From the NCBI GenBank assembly GCA_948567375.1, contig OX419761.1, positions 36,768,501-36,832,500 of the forward strand: a stretch of 64,000 nucleotides of DNA, given 5' to 3'. Position numbers and translations under genes: made by a program. The notes beneath the pieces were generated by a model, which was not told the DNA's origin, did not search any database, and saw nothing but the letters and a program-made list of their open reading frames with translations. Origin of the DNA: Lunularia cruciata. Lineage: Eukaryota; Streptophyta; Marchantiopsida; Lunulariales; Lunulariaceae. Shown piece after piece: positions 23,662-33,295 of the stretch (within the stretch, counting starts at the first letter, position 1; the number at the start of each line of letters is the position of its first letter).

Positions 23662-25026
23662 TTAGCTATTACTTTCGAACTCGGCTTTGGGAGGAAGGAA
23701 AGGAGTCCACCAAGCGCCTTCGTACTTCGCGTAAGGAGCAACCCACTTCTCTGGCCTCTTGATGTTAAGGGAGGCATCAGGGTTACCCGCTAGGGCATCC
23801 GTGACTGAAGTTGCCTCAAAAGCTCCCTTCAGCACACGGTCCAGCCTGAGTTTCATAAACCTGAATTAAATGCAAAGATTTCTCCATATAATCAGTCACC
23901 TCAAAAGCAGCAGTATGAGTCAGAAAATCTTCGGATTTCATTCCGAAGTAGAAACAGGAAGTATTAAACTAAAAGGTAAATCCTGAACCTGCATGAAAGC
24001 CGAAAGGTTGAGAGGAACGATGACAAACCGTTTACATTTTCATCACCTTAATTGCGGCTTGTATCCTTCATCATCCCATGATTTCCAGGAAAGGAAAGAG
24101 AGGAACTTACGTGATCCATGTAGCATCGGTGGAAACAAGGGCAACGGCTGGCTTCCTGATTCGCTTCTCCATATCCGGAAACTTGGCAAGAAAGTTGGGA
24201 TCGATAACAAGCCAGAAATCAATTTCCCTCCCCTTTTCGCCGAAGTACCTCAAGCGCTCCCTCATCAACTCTTGGAAATGTTCTTCATCCTCCAGCATAA
24301 ATTGCGCACCTGCAACAAGAAAATGGTACTGTGCCTTCTGTACAAGCCATAGACAAAAACCTTCTCTTAAAAAGAAGCATGCAAATCTCTGAGTGAGAAC
24401 AAAGGCAGCATGTTGATACCATTACACACCGTTATGAAGCAATATGTCACTGTAGGTCTGGAAGTCATTTACGAGTAGCAGTGAGAGCATCCTCTTTCCC
24501 CCCCACTTCTTCCCCTCCCCCTTCTGTTTGAACCCGTGGAAGAACGTGGAGCTCAACATGACAAAACGTAATAGCACACTCCACACATTATCACGAATTC
24601 GACCAAAGTCTCAAGGTTTCCAACTCTTCGCATAATTCACTCGCCCATCTTAAAACCTCCGAGCCTCTAAAACCCCCGACATTTCCTCACCACTCCACTC
24701 AACCTCGTGGTTGCGAAATTTTCGTCCGCGAGAAAAAGTAGCACTTAGCCTAGCAGCCCAACCTGAGGAGCAGAAGTCGGAGAAGCGTCCACGGTGCCCA
24801 CAGCCTTATCTGCAGCGACCGCACGCACCACTCTCGAATTGTTGCTTCTCACGTGAACGCGCCTTGCACTGCAATGGATTAACGAGAACGCAGAAGCAAT
24901 AGACCTGCTTCTGGTCCCGAGACTAACAGTCCTACATTCCGCAACATTTGCAGCCACTGTTAAATCACAGGAAAGCGGTCTCAGTCCGACCTGAGCTGCT
25001 GCTGCGGCACATGCAGCCATAGCCAT
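23662..25026 (-). CDS. YCF54: Ycf54-like protein, plastid-targeted subunit of the chlorophyll Mg-protoporphyrin ester cyclase
   Basis: Ycf54 (LCAA in angiosperms) is an auxiliary subunit of the oxidative cyclase that makes divinyl protochlorophyllide. Proposed exons on the minus strand are 24763-25026, 24430-24457, 24111-24309 and 23662-23860, giving 690 nt and 229 aa. Splice sites are CAG/GTTGGG, CCAG/ACC, ACG/GTGTGT, GCAG/GTG, CAC/GTAAGT and TCAG/GTT. Exon 1 encodes MAMAACAAAAAQVGL and a Ser/Arg/Ala-rich leader of about 85 residues, typical of a transit peptide. ATG 25026 is the first in-frame ATG. Exons 3-4 carry the family core: FMLEDEEHFQELMRERLRYF, DFWLVIDPNFL, RKPAVALVST, MKLRLDRVL, RPEKWVAPYAKYEGAWWTPF. 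The join TW-I-T-F-M matches the family exactly. The 28-nt exon 2 is the least certain part. Exons 3-4 are free of stops, so the gene looks intact. Confidence 0.9.
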
Positions 25027-25560
25027 TCTTCCCGTATGTTCTCCTCTAAGCTCCTTCCGCAAAGCTCCACCCAATTCTATTTTCCACAAAGCACTATCGC
25101 TCCTCGTGCCGATTCAGCTTTCCCTCGATGATTCCTTCTACGTCTATCTTGTTCGTGTCGGCCTTGACCACTTGAGCAGTTGGAGTTCGATTCTTTCTGT
25201 TCCTCTCTGATGCGATTTGGATGCGCTTTGCTGAGTTTGCTCTGCGTCCTGCAGTTTCAGTGGGCCGGAATTCTGGGATCCACCCTATCCACTTGTAGAT
25301 AGCTGTGGACGCTTTTAACCGCCGATCCGGGATTACATTACCACTTTGTACCTACTCGTTGTCCGAACTAACCGCAGGGCAGTACTTGGGTTAAACTTCG
25401 TGGACATCCACTGTACAGTACTACAGTCTTCTTAGACTGCGTAAAGTAGGTGGAGCGCCGTGGTTGGGGCTCAAAAGTCGTGAAGAAAGAGTAGACAGAC
25501 CGCAAGAATCCAACGTCTGTAGGAAAGAACGGAATGGTTCATCTCAGAATCATCTTTGAT
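25027..25560 (-). promoter_or_regulatory. Presumed 5' UTR and promoter region of YCF54
   Basis: This higher-GC, CpG-containing sequence lies immediately upstream of the YCF54 start. No coding potential or unambiguous TATA box was recognised. The call rests on position and composition only. Confidence 0.35.
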
Positions 25561-27400
25561 CCGAATGGACTGTTCCATAAGGTTGTGTTATGAAATTAAT
25601 CTTTCGGAGATGTAATAATCATTACTTTTGTCTAGGGTTTGAGAGAACGATTTGGTATGAAAAGAGAAAATTGTCTGTTAAAAGCACACACCAATGTTTT
25701 ATTTACGTTTGTTCTACTTCTAAACTAGGAATATTGTCGCAATGTATAATCATGAAATATTTCATGGATCCTTTAAGTTCAATGTAATACGCAGAAGAGA
25801 ACTCGCACAAATTCAAGAAGACAACGCGCTAAGATAAGAGAAAACGTAACAAACATTGGTAAGTTTATTTATCATCAATAACAATATGGAGGAGTACTAG
25901 ATATCAATATTACAATACATTACTAATGTCTAGTAAGGTGTATATGAACTACGGATTATTTTTACCTGTACTATTATCCTTTACTACGGGTAACTTTCTG
26001 GTGAGGCAACCTCAACAAAAGGAGCGGGGTAACCTTGACATCATATTCTTCAGCCCAATATTTCTTCCGAACCACTCGTCTTCAAAACGTTTCTTGCATC
26101 GCCCCCGGTACTCTCAATGTATCTGCTTTGTATTCAGTAGTTAAGGGTCCTAAAACACGTCTCTAAGCTTCAATTAGGGACTGGAGTACTCTGCCTACGA
26201 CCTTGGCTCATGTGGAGATCTAGTTTCATTTCCATGATCAGATGTGTGACCCTTTGCGATGTAAAATTTCGTGCTAGCGCACTACGGTTCCATACATAGA
26301 TTACAAAGAGGCTCACTTAAAGGTTCGAAGAGGTTCCCAGAGACTGCAGTTCAGCGTTCCGTGACTGCAGTGCTCCGATGTGCTATGGTAGGTAATCAAA
26401 GACATGTATGCTGCTAAAAGTAATTGCGTCCGAAAGAGGACTCATATGCTCAACGTTCAGAGGCGGCACACGTATTGATGAATGCAGAGCATTTCAGCTC
26501 CTGTACATCTTTTGCTTCTCAGCCAGAACAGTGGATTTCGCCATATCATTATTCTCTCTACCTATCCGTGGGGTATATGTGTGAGAGGGAATGAAATTGA
26601 CGATTCTCAATTTACATCATCTATGTGCACATAAAAAATGGCTCAGCCCATTCTCAAGGTGATGCCTCTATATTGGAAAATATAAAAGAAAGGGAATAGA
26701 TCTAAAACTCCTGGATATAAAGACCACCAAATTTACCGATTTAAAGTTCCGCTCTCACGCCAAATGCACACCCGGCTAATGTGCTCGACATTAACCACCG
26801 GTCCCAAGAAGTTACACTGAAACCTACTCTATTAAAAAGTGAAGTGGGCTTCCTCCTCTATGCAAAAGCAAGCAACCCAGCAGTAAATCCTTCCCTTCAA
26901 AGCTGGAAGAAAAATGTTCCATCGCTGAAACATGTCTCTGTTGCTTCAATTCTTATTCGGGGGCTAGCGTTGGCTATATTTACTAGACAAAGTATGAAGA
27001 AACAAGACACAACGCCCTTCGAGTACTGCGGTAGATACCACAGTGAGAGAAGTGAGCTAACGCTAATGAAATCTTTACCAGCTTAACAAAGAGTCGAGAA
27101 TGTATGCATGAAAATATACCAAACAAAATAGGAACTAGCACACCAGCACGTTAGACAATGAGCTACATCACCATTTTGTCCATAATGTTGCCAGACGGTG
27201 GACCTCGGCCTCATATACCTACCGGTTTCAAGAAAGGATAATTCTCCTTGGTTTACTCCCCTACATAACGGCCAAATTGGGTTTGGGTTTGTCCGCCAAG
27301 GTCAACCATCCCCTTCAACTCCCAGTGGACATGGCTGTGCATCACAGAGAAATGAACAAGTAAAACCAACAAAAGAGATCTTCTAGAAAAAGTTTGTGCG
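25561..27400. other. Low-copy intergenic stretch
   Basis: Several ORFs of 60-100 codons exist (for example 26781-27086, plus) but none resembles a known protein, and none continues through plausible splice sites that I could identify. No repeat was recognised. Confidence 0.4.
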
Positions 27401-28576
27401 ACAGTGACCTCATGACATATTTGAGCAATGGGAGCAGAAGTTGTTCAAAGAACGCGGGATCCAGAACCACTTAGTTGGTAACCGAGAACATGCATATGAA
27501 AGTAATGAAATGCAAGCACGAACTTATGCAAATTGAATTGAAGTTAATCTAAGCAAGGAATTCGGAACGGAAGGTAGGCGAATAGAAAGCAAGAACGGAA
27601 ATAGATACATTTCATAAGTAGCACCTCCAGTGCAGTGATATGCGTCATGTAAGAGAAAATGAACAACCTGCTGCTGTTCCAGAAGAAGCATCTAACATTG
27701 AAAGCAGAGGAGAACCATTGAGCGAGTAGGAAGATATACTTGGGAAGCCAAGGGAAAAATATAGGACGACTAGGAAAACATAGCTTTAGTGGAGGATGGC
27801 TGGGGTAGGGTGGGTAGTGACCTCATGAAATATTTGAGAAATGAGTAGTGACCTCATGGCACATTTGAGAAGTGGGAGCCGTTCGACGAACGTGGGATCC
27901 AGAACCCACTAGGTAGGGAACCGACAACGTGCATATACAGTGCATATGAAATGCAAGCATGATCGTATGCAAATAGAATTGACGTGAATCTACGCAAGGA
28001 AATTCATAACTAAACATAAGCGTAAGTGATAGAAAGCAAGAACTGAAATTGATACATTTCATAAGTAGCACCTGCTATACATCATGGGAGAAGAACAAAT
28101 AGACCACAACAGCAACAGATTAAGCATCTGAAAATGCAAGCAAAGGAGTCAGATGGCGAGTAGGAAGGTCCAATCGAAAGAAGAAACGTAGAGCGAGTAG
28201 CTTTAGTGGAGGATGGGTGGAGTGGAGCGAAGTGGGAAAGGAGAGGATGGAATCATGGCGGGGTTGGAGCGAAGCGTGAGAGAACTGGCTAGAATATATG
28301 GCAGCATGCTCTATGAACGCATGAGTTCTAAAACACTGACACTCCTTCCTTCAGTGTTCAGTGTTTTAGTAAGTAGTGATTACATTTCGTAAGTAGCACC
28401 TGCTATACATCATGGGGATAAGAACAAAGAGACAACAACAGCAACAGATTAAGCATCTGAAAATGCAAGCAGAGGAGGATCAGATGGCCAGTATGGAAGG
28501 TCCAATCGAAGAAAAGAAACATAGGGCGAGTAGCTTTAGTGGAGGATGGGTGCAGTGGAGCGAAGCGGTACAGGAG

Positions 28577-28690
28577 TGAATGGTATCTTGGCTGGGTTGG
28601 AGCGAAGCGTGAGAGAATTGGATATGAAGAAGTGAGAGCAGAAGTCGTTCGAGAATGGGGGATCCAGAACCCAGTGAGTGCATACAAGTG
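28577..28690 (+). repeat. tRNA-like module within composite repeat
   Basis: This copy has TGGCTGGGTTGG at 28589-28600 (compare the Pol III A box TRGCNNARYNGG) and CGTTCGAGAATGG at 28646-28658 (compare the B box GGTTCGANNCC). The spacing of about 58 bp is within the range of type II tRNA genes and tRNA-derived SINEs. Other copies carry a perfect A-box match, TGGCTGAGTGGG at about 31712-31723, or the box pair at 39822-39833 and 39880-39891. I infer a tRNA-derived SINE-like head; no poly(A) tail or duplicated target was found to confirm it. Confidence 0.35.
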
Positions 28691-29609
28691 CATATGAAAT
28701 GTAGGTGAAATATAAGCATGATATTGAGAAATGAGCGTGAAATAAGCATGATATTGGTAGATGAGAGCAGAAGCCGTTCTGGGAACGGGTGATCCAGAAC
28801 TCATTAAATGCATATGAAAGGCAACCAAGATATGCTCATTACGAGAAGATTGATGCATCCCTAAAGTAGAATGCAGCAAATGTAACCTCAAGCAATAATT
28901 GCAACACATCGAGGACAACATATATATAGGTACATGAGAGCAGAAGCCGTTCCCGGAACGGGTTATCCAGAACTCATGAAGTGCAAATGATGGTAAGCAA
29001 GATGTACATGATTCACAATACTAGAATAGTGAGAAATCCATAAGGTAGAATGCAGCGAATGTAACTTGAAGCAAAGGCATAATTGAAACAAATTGAGAAT
29101 AACATATGCCTAACGGACTAGCAAACAAACGTGAAATAGAGAACATCTATGCAAACGACCGCGAGAAATAAGAAACGTTATGTAATAAACCGCCAGTAAG
29201 CAGTGTGTGAACGATAAAAATAAAAAACGTGGGCTGGAGTCGGGTAGGAACACTGTAGACGCGAGTGGTTGAACCAGGAATCAGGCAAAGGGCGAATGAA
29301 GAATAATAGGGAGGGAATTAGCTGGGGAATGGAGAAGTGGAACAATGCGAGAGCTATTGGATGGTGTGGCTGCAGAAACCTGTCGGAGTGTAGCAAGGTA
29401 ACGAGAGCGAAGCAAAATAGGACAGGATATAAATTATATCGCAACAAGCACTATGGCCGTTTGAGTCCTGAGATGCTAAACAGCAAATGGAAGCAGAAGG
29501 CGGCTAGTAAAGCTCCACGAAAACATATGCGACTTCATCAGTGCCTCACGCAATGCCAAAGTAGCTGAGCAATGGTCAGTACCCCTTGGACTGAGGGGTA
29601 TATATATTA

Positions 29610-30061
29610 TGTTAGTTTAGTTAATCTTTAGTTTAGAAACTTCTCTTGTTTTTAAAGTTTTGTTAGAATCCTCTAAGAGCTCTGTTAAATATCTTCTACT
29701 TAAGGTAAAGAGGGGCGCAGCCCTAATTAGAGTTAAGCAAAACAATCCCCTAGAGTTTGCTGAAGTGTATATAAGAGTGTTTTCTGCTCATGTTTCAATT
29801 AGTTTTTCAACAAGGGTGATTCCCAAACATCTCTTCCTTGCATTTCGTGAAGTCCTGAGTTGCCTAACATCCTCTCAGGATTGTCTTTTGATATCTCAGT
29901 ATTAGAGGCTACTAGTGCTGCGTGAGAGAACCTACTTGATGCTTATGAGCTGTGATACAAAGAGAGAGGTCTAGTATTGCAGTAGTGATGTCTGATACAT
30001 CAAAGATAAGAGGGAGTGATAGACCTTCCACTTCAAAGAGTAGGAAGCATGGTTCTTATCA
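29610..30061 (+). mobile_element. Putative solo LTR inserted in composite repeat array
   Basis: A 452-bp insert starts TGTTAGTTTAG and ends TTCTTATCA. It separates module D (ending near 29600) from module E (resuming near 30070). The flanks TATTA (29605-29609) and GATTA (30062-30066) match at four of five positions, as a slightly decayed target-site duplication would. A TATATAAG box near 29768 fits an LTR promoter. It is unrelated by eye to L1, L2, L3 or the copia LTR. Confidence 0.55.
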
Positions 30062-31167
30062 GATTATATAAAGAACTAGTAAACATCGTGTATTCAATAA
30101 CAGCCATGCAACAGAATTCGAGAAATATAATCCATTGGCAGTTGACCATCTATTAACACGTGAATCAAGAAACTCAGCCACAGTCTGGAGTTGGGCAGGA
30201 ACACTGGAGATCGAAAGTCAAGTATGACCCATGAAGCAGGTAAAGAGCGAGTGAAAAACAATAGGGAGGGAATTAGTTGAGGACGGGAGGAGTGGAACAA
30301 TGCGGGAGCGGAGTGGATGGTGTATATTCTGAGACGGATCGAAGCCTAACAGTGTAACGAAGCCTACCGAGCGAAGCAAAAGAGGACTGGATATTAGGAA
30401 ATGAGTTTAGAAGCCGTTTGAGAAACGGAATATCCAGAACCCTAAGTGCAAAAGAAAAGCAGATGAAATGCCGATGAAATGGATACAGGAATCGCAATGA
30501 ACAGTAAATGCGGAAAGCAGGTGAAGTGAATCTAAGAGTTCGAATGTCATGGTAAACAAGTACATAATCCAAATATTTTCTAATCCAAATATTTTCTGCT
30601 GAATACTAGTAGCGAACTATGATACATCATGTAAACGATAAGTTCTAAGCAAAAAGTAGAGAGAAATAGACCTTAACCTGAAATCAAAGACCAACGTATA
30701 ATCGATGACTGTTAAGTAAGACCTGAAATATAAAGCAATCTGCAATCGGAAGTTGGGCTCACATCCTCAAGTTGAGAGACGCATGCGAACCATGAAAACA
30801 GACAAGCAATTGAAAGAACCTTAGGTGAGGATTGGGTGGGGTGGAAGGAAATGGGAGAGGCGTGGATGGTGTCTTGGCTGAGTAGGAGCGAAGTGAAAAC
30901 TGATAATCATAGAAAGAGCATTAGGTGAGAATCGGTGAAGTGTAGCGAGGACTGAATATATAGAAATCAGGACAGAAGCCTATCGAGGACTGGACATAGT
31001 ATATTGCAGCATGCACTGTGGACGCTTGAGTCCTCAAATGCTAAACAACTGAAGGAAGCAGAAGGCGGCCACAGTAAACCTCCACGAAATATTGTGACTT
31101 CATCCGTGCCTCTTGCAGTGCCGAGCTAGCTGAGCAAGTGTCAGTTCCCCTCACACCGAGTTTCTGC

Positions 31168-31702
31168 TAGAAACCTCATGAGTGCCAAGGCAAATTCGGT
31201 TACTCCTCAAAGTGCCACTCCATACTAGTAAGAAAGTTGAGGAAAGAACAGCCTGAAAATTATGTGTCGAACCAGGAATGTCATGTAGAATCTATCATAA
31301 AATGCTAGCAACTGGAAAGAAAAGAAGCAAGCAAAAGTGTAGGGAAAGGAGTAATCGCAATACTCCTAGCAGCAGAAATCTTGTCTCGTTCTCGTTCTGA
31401 ACGAGCCAAGAAAGAAATGAAACACTGTGCAAATCGAAATGAATAGCAACTCCGGAAATGGAGATTAAGTGATTCTAACAAAACAAATGTAAGCCGAAGT
31501 AAAAACACAATTGAAACAACTCATGAGTAACACGTACAGAGAACTAGTATACATCGTGTAACCATAAGCAAGACGTGACCACTAGGCATCTGAAACAGAA
31601 GGTCGGGTAGGAACCATGAAACAGACAAACATCGAGCCAAGAGTAATATACAAAGCATTAGTCGAGGATAGGTGGAGTGGGGCGACATGGGAGAGGAGTG
31701 GA
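31168..31702 (+). repeat. Left arm of 535-bp inverted duplication
   Basis: The reverse complement is found at 32737-33270 with only scattered differences. For example, the 67-codon reading at 31305-31508 (minus) and that at 32931-33134 (plus) differ by one residue. This arm sits in its native context within modules D, E and C, so it is the likely source copy. Confidence 0.95.
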
Positions 31703-32523
31703 TGGTGTCTTGGCTGAGTGGGAGCAAAGCGTGAGAGGACTGCATATAGAGAAATGAGTCCTAAAACATAAACAACTGAAGGAAGCAGAAAGACAGTCAA
31801 AGTAAGCCTCCGCAAAAGTACATACGACTTCATTAGTGCTTATCACAGTGCCGAAGTAGCTGGGCGAATGCCAGTACCCCTCGAACCCAGTGCAAAAGCT
31901 CATGAGTACTAAGGCTCGTGATAGGACTGGATATATCGCAGCATGCTCTGCAAAGGCATGAGTCCTAAAACACGGAACACTGCTTCCTTCATTGTTCATT
32001 GTTCGTGTTTTAGTATGCAGTAAGTACATTTCATAAGTAGCACCTGCTGCACATCATGGGAGAAGAACAAAGAGACAACACCAACAGATTAAGCATCTAA
32101 AAATGCAGAGGAGGATCAGATGGCGAGTAGGAAGGTCCAATCGAAAGGAAAGAAGAGCATAGAGCCAGTAGCTTTAGTGGAGGATGGGTGGAGTGGAGGT
32201 GGGAAGTGGGAAAGGAGTGGATGGTATCTTGGCTGGGTTGGGGCGATGCGTGAGAGGATATTAACAATCACACCATGCTCTATGAAGGCATTAGTCCTAA
32301 ACACTGAACACTGCTTCCTTCAGTACTTGCTGTTTTAGGAAGCAGACAGCCGGTCATAATAACCCTGCATGAAAGCACTAACGACTTCAGCAGTGCCTAA
32401 CGCAGTGCCGAAGTAGCTGAGCGAATGCCAGTACCCCTCGTATCGACTTTCTATTCTAAAGCTCATGAGTGCCATGACATATAAGGCACTTCTAATTGAG
32501 CATCTCACTACCTGCACATTGAA

Positions 32524-32553
32524 GAATTTGAGGTTGACTTCGACCTCAAATTC
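32524..32553. repeat. Perfect 11-bp hairpin
   Basis: GAATTTGAGGT (32524-32534) and ACCTCAAATTC (32543-32553) are perfect inverse complements with an 8-nt spacer. It lies in the spacer of the large inverted duplication. The function is unknown. Confidence 0.85.
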
Positions 32554-32736
32554 TCGATATGCTGTAAAGATGGTAAGTGAGACAAACCTAACAGACTAAT
32601 GATGCGAATTCCCATGCCTGTGTACAATGACATGTTCAGTAGTACATCAAGCACTCAACTCTACCTCTGACCTCTGCAGTAAGGTACAACTCCTATTCAT
32701 ACAATCACATGGAAGAGACCTACTGGCCAGATATGT

Positions 32737-33270
32737 TCCACTCCTCTCCCGCGTCACCCCACTCCACCTATCCTCAACTAATGCTTTGTATATTACTCTT
32801 GGCTCGATGTTTGTCTGTTTCATGGTTCCTACCCGACTTTCTGTTTCAGATGCCTATTGGTCATGTCTTGCTTATGGTTACACGATGTATACTAGTTCTC
32901 TGTACGTGTTACTCATGAGTTGTTTCAATTGTGTTTTTACTTCGGCTTACATTTGTTTTGTTAGAATCACTTAATCTCCATTTCCGGAGTTGCTATTCAT
33001 TTCGATTTGCACAGTGTTTCATTTCTTTCTTGGCTCGTTCAGAACGAGAACGAGACAAGATTTCTGCTGCTAGGAGTATTGCGATTACTCCTTTCCCTAC
33101 ACTTTTGCTTGTTTCTTTTCTTTCCAGTTGCTAGCATTTTATGATAGATTCTACATGACATTCCTGGTCGACACATAATTTTCAGGCTGTTCTTTCCTCA
33201 ACTTTCTTACTAGTATGGAGTGGCACTTTGAGGAGTAACCGAATTTGCCTTGGCACTCATGAGGTTTCTA
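32737..33270 (-). repeat. Right arm of 535-bp inverted duplication
   Basis: An inverted copy of 31168-31702. Coordinates sum to about 64439 along the arms, implying almost no indels. It is out of its usual context: the inner edge borders unrelated sequence (GGCCAGATATGT) and the outer edge runs straight into telomere-like repeats. It therefore looks like the inserted copy. The spacer between the arms is about 1.03 kb. Confidence 0.95.
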
Positions 33271-33294
33271 AACCTAAAACCCTAAACCCTAAAC
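33268..33294. repeat. Interstitial telomere-like tract (CCCTAAA)
   Basis: Two perfect CCCTAAA units (33280-33286 and 33287-33293) are preceded by degenerate CCTAAAA and CTAAA units. CCCTAAA/TTTAGGG is the Arabidopsis-type plant telomere repeat. The tract begins at the outer end of the inverted duplication. Confidence 0.85.
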
Positions 33295-33295
33295 T

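Noticed and set aside
23368-23793. 141-codon plus-strand ORF
   Set aside because: It runs antisense through YCF54 exon 4 and its 3' region. The minus strand carries clear family homology, so this is a shadow.
25018-25089. Longer N-terminus of YCF54 starting MWKIELGG
   Set aside because: The first codon is TTG. The first real in-frame ATG is at 25026 and gives a typical transit peptide.
28403-28921. 172-codon minus-strand ORF in the repeat array
   Set aside because: Other copies of the same repeat break the frame at different places, and the composition (His, Ser, Leu-rich) fits chance reading of a GA-rich repeat.
31305-33134. Identical 67-aa proteins on opposite strands as a gene pair
   Set aside because: They result from the 535-bp inverted duplication. 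There is no domain, and the frame is not kept in other repeat units.
31168-33270. DNA transposon with 535-bp terminal inverted repeats
   Set aside because: No target-site duplication is visible, the left arm is in its native repeat context, and no transposase is present in the spacer. An inverted duplication from break repair fits better.
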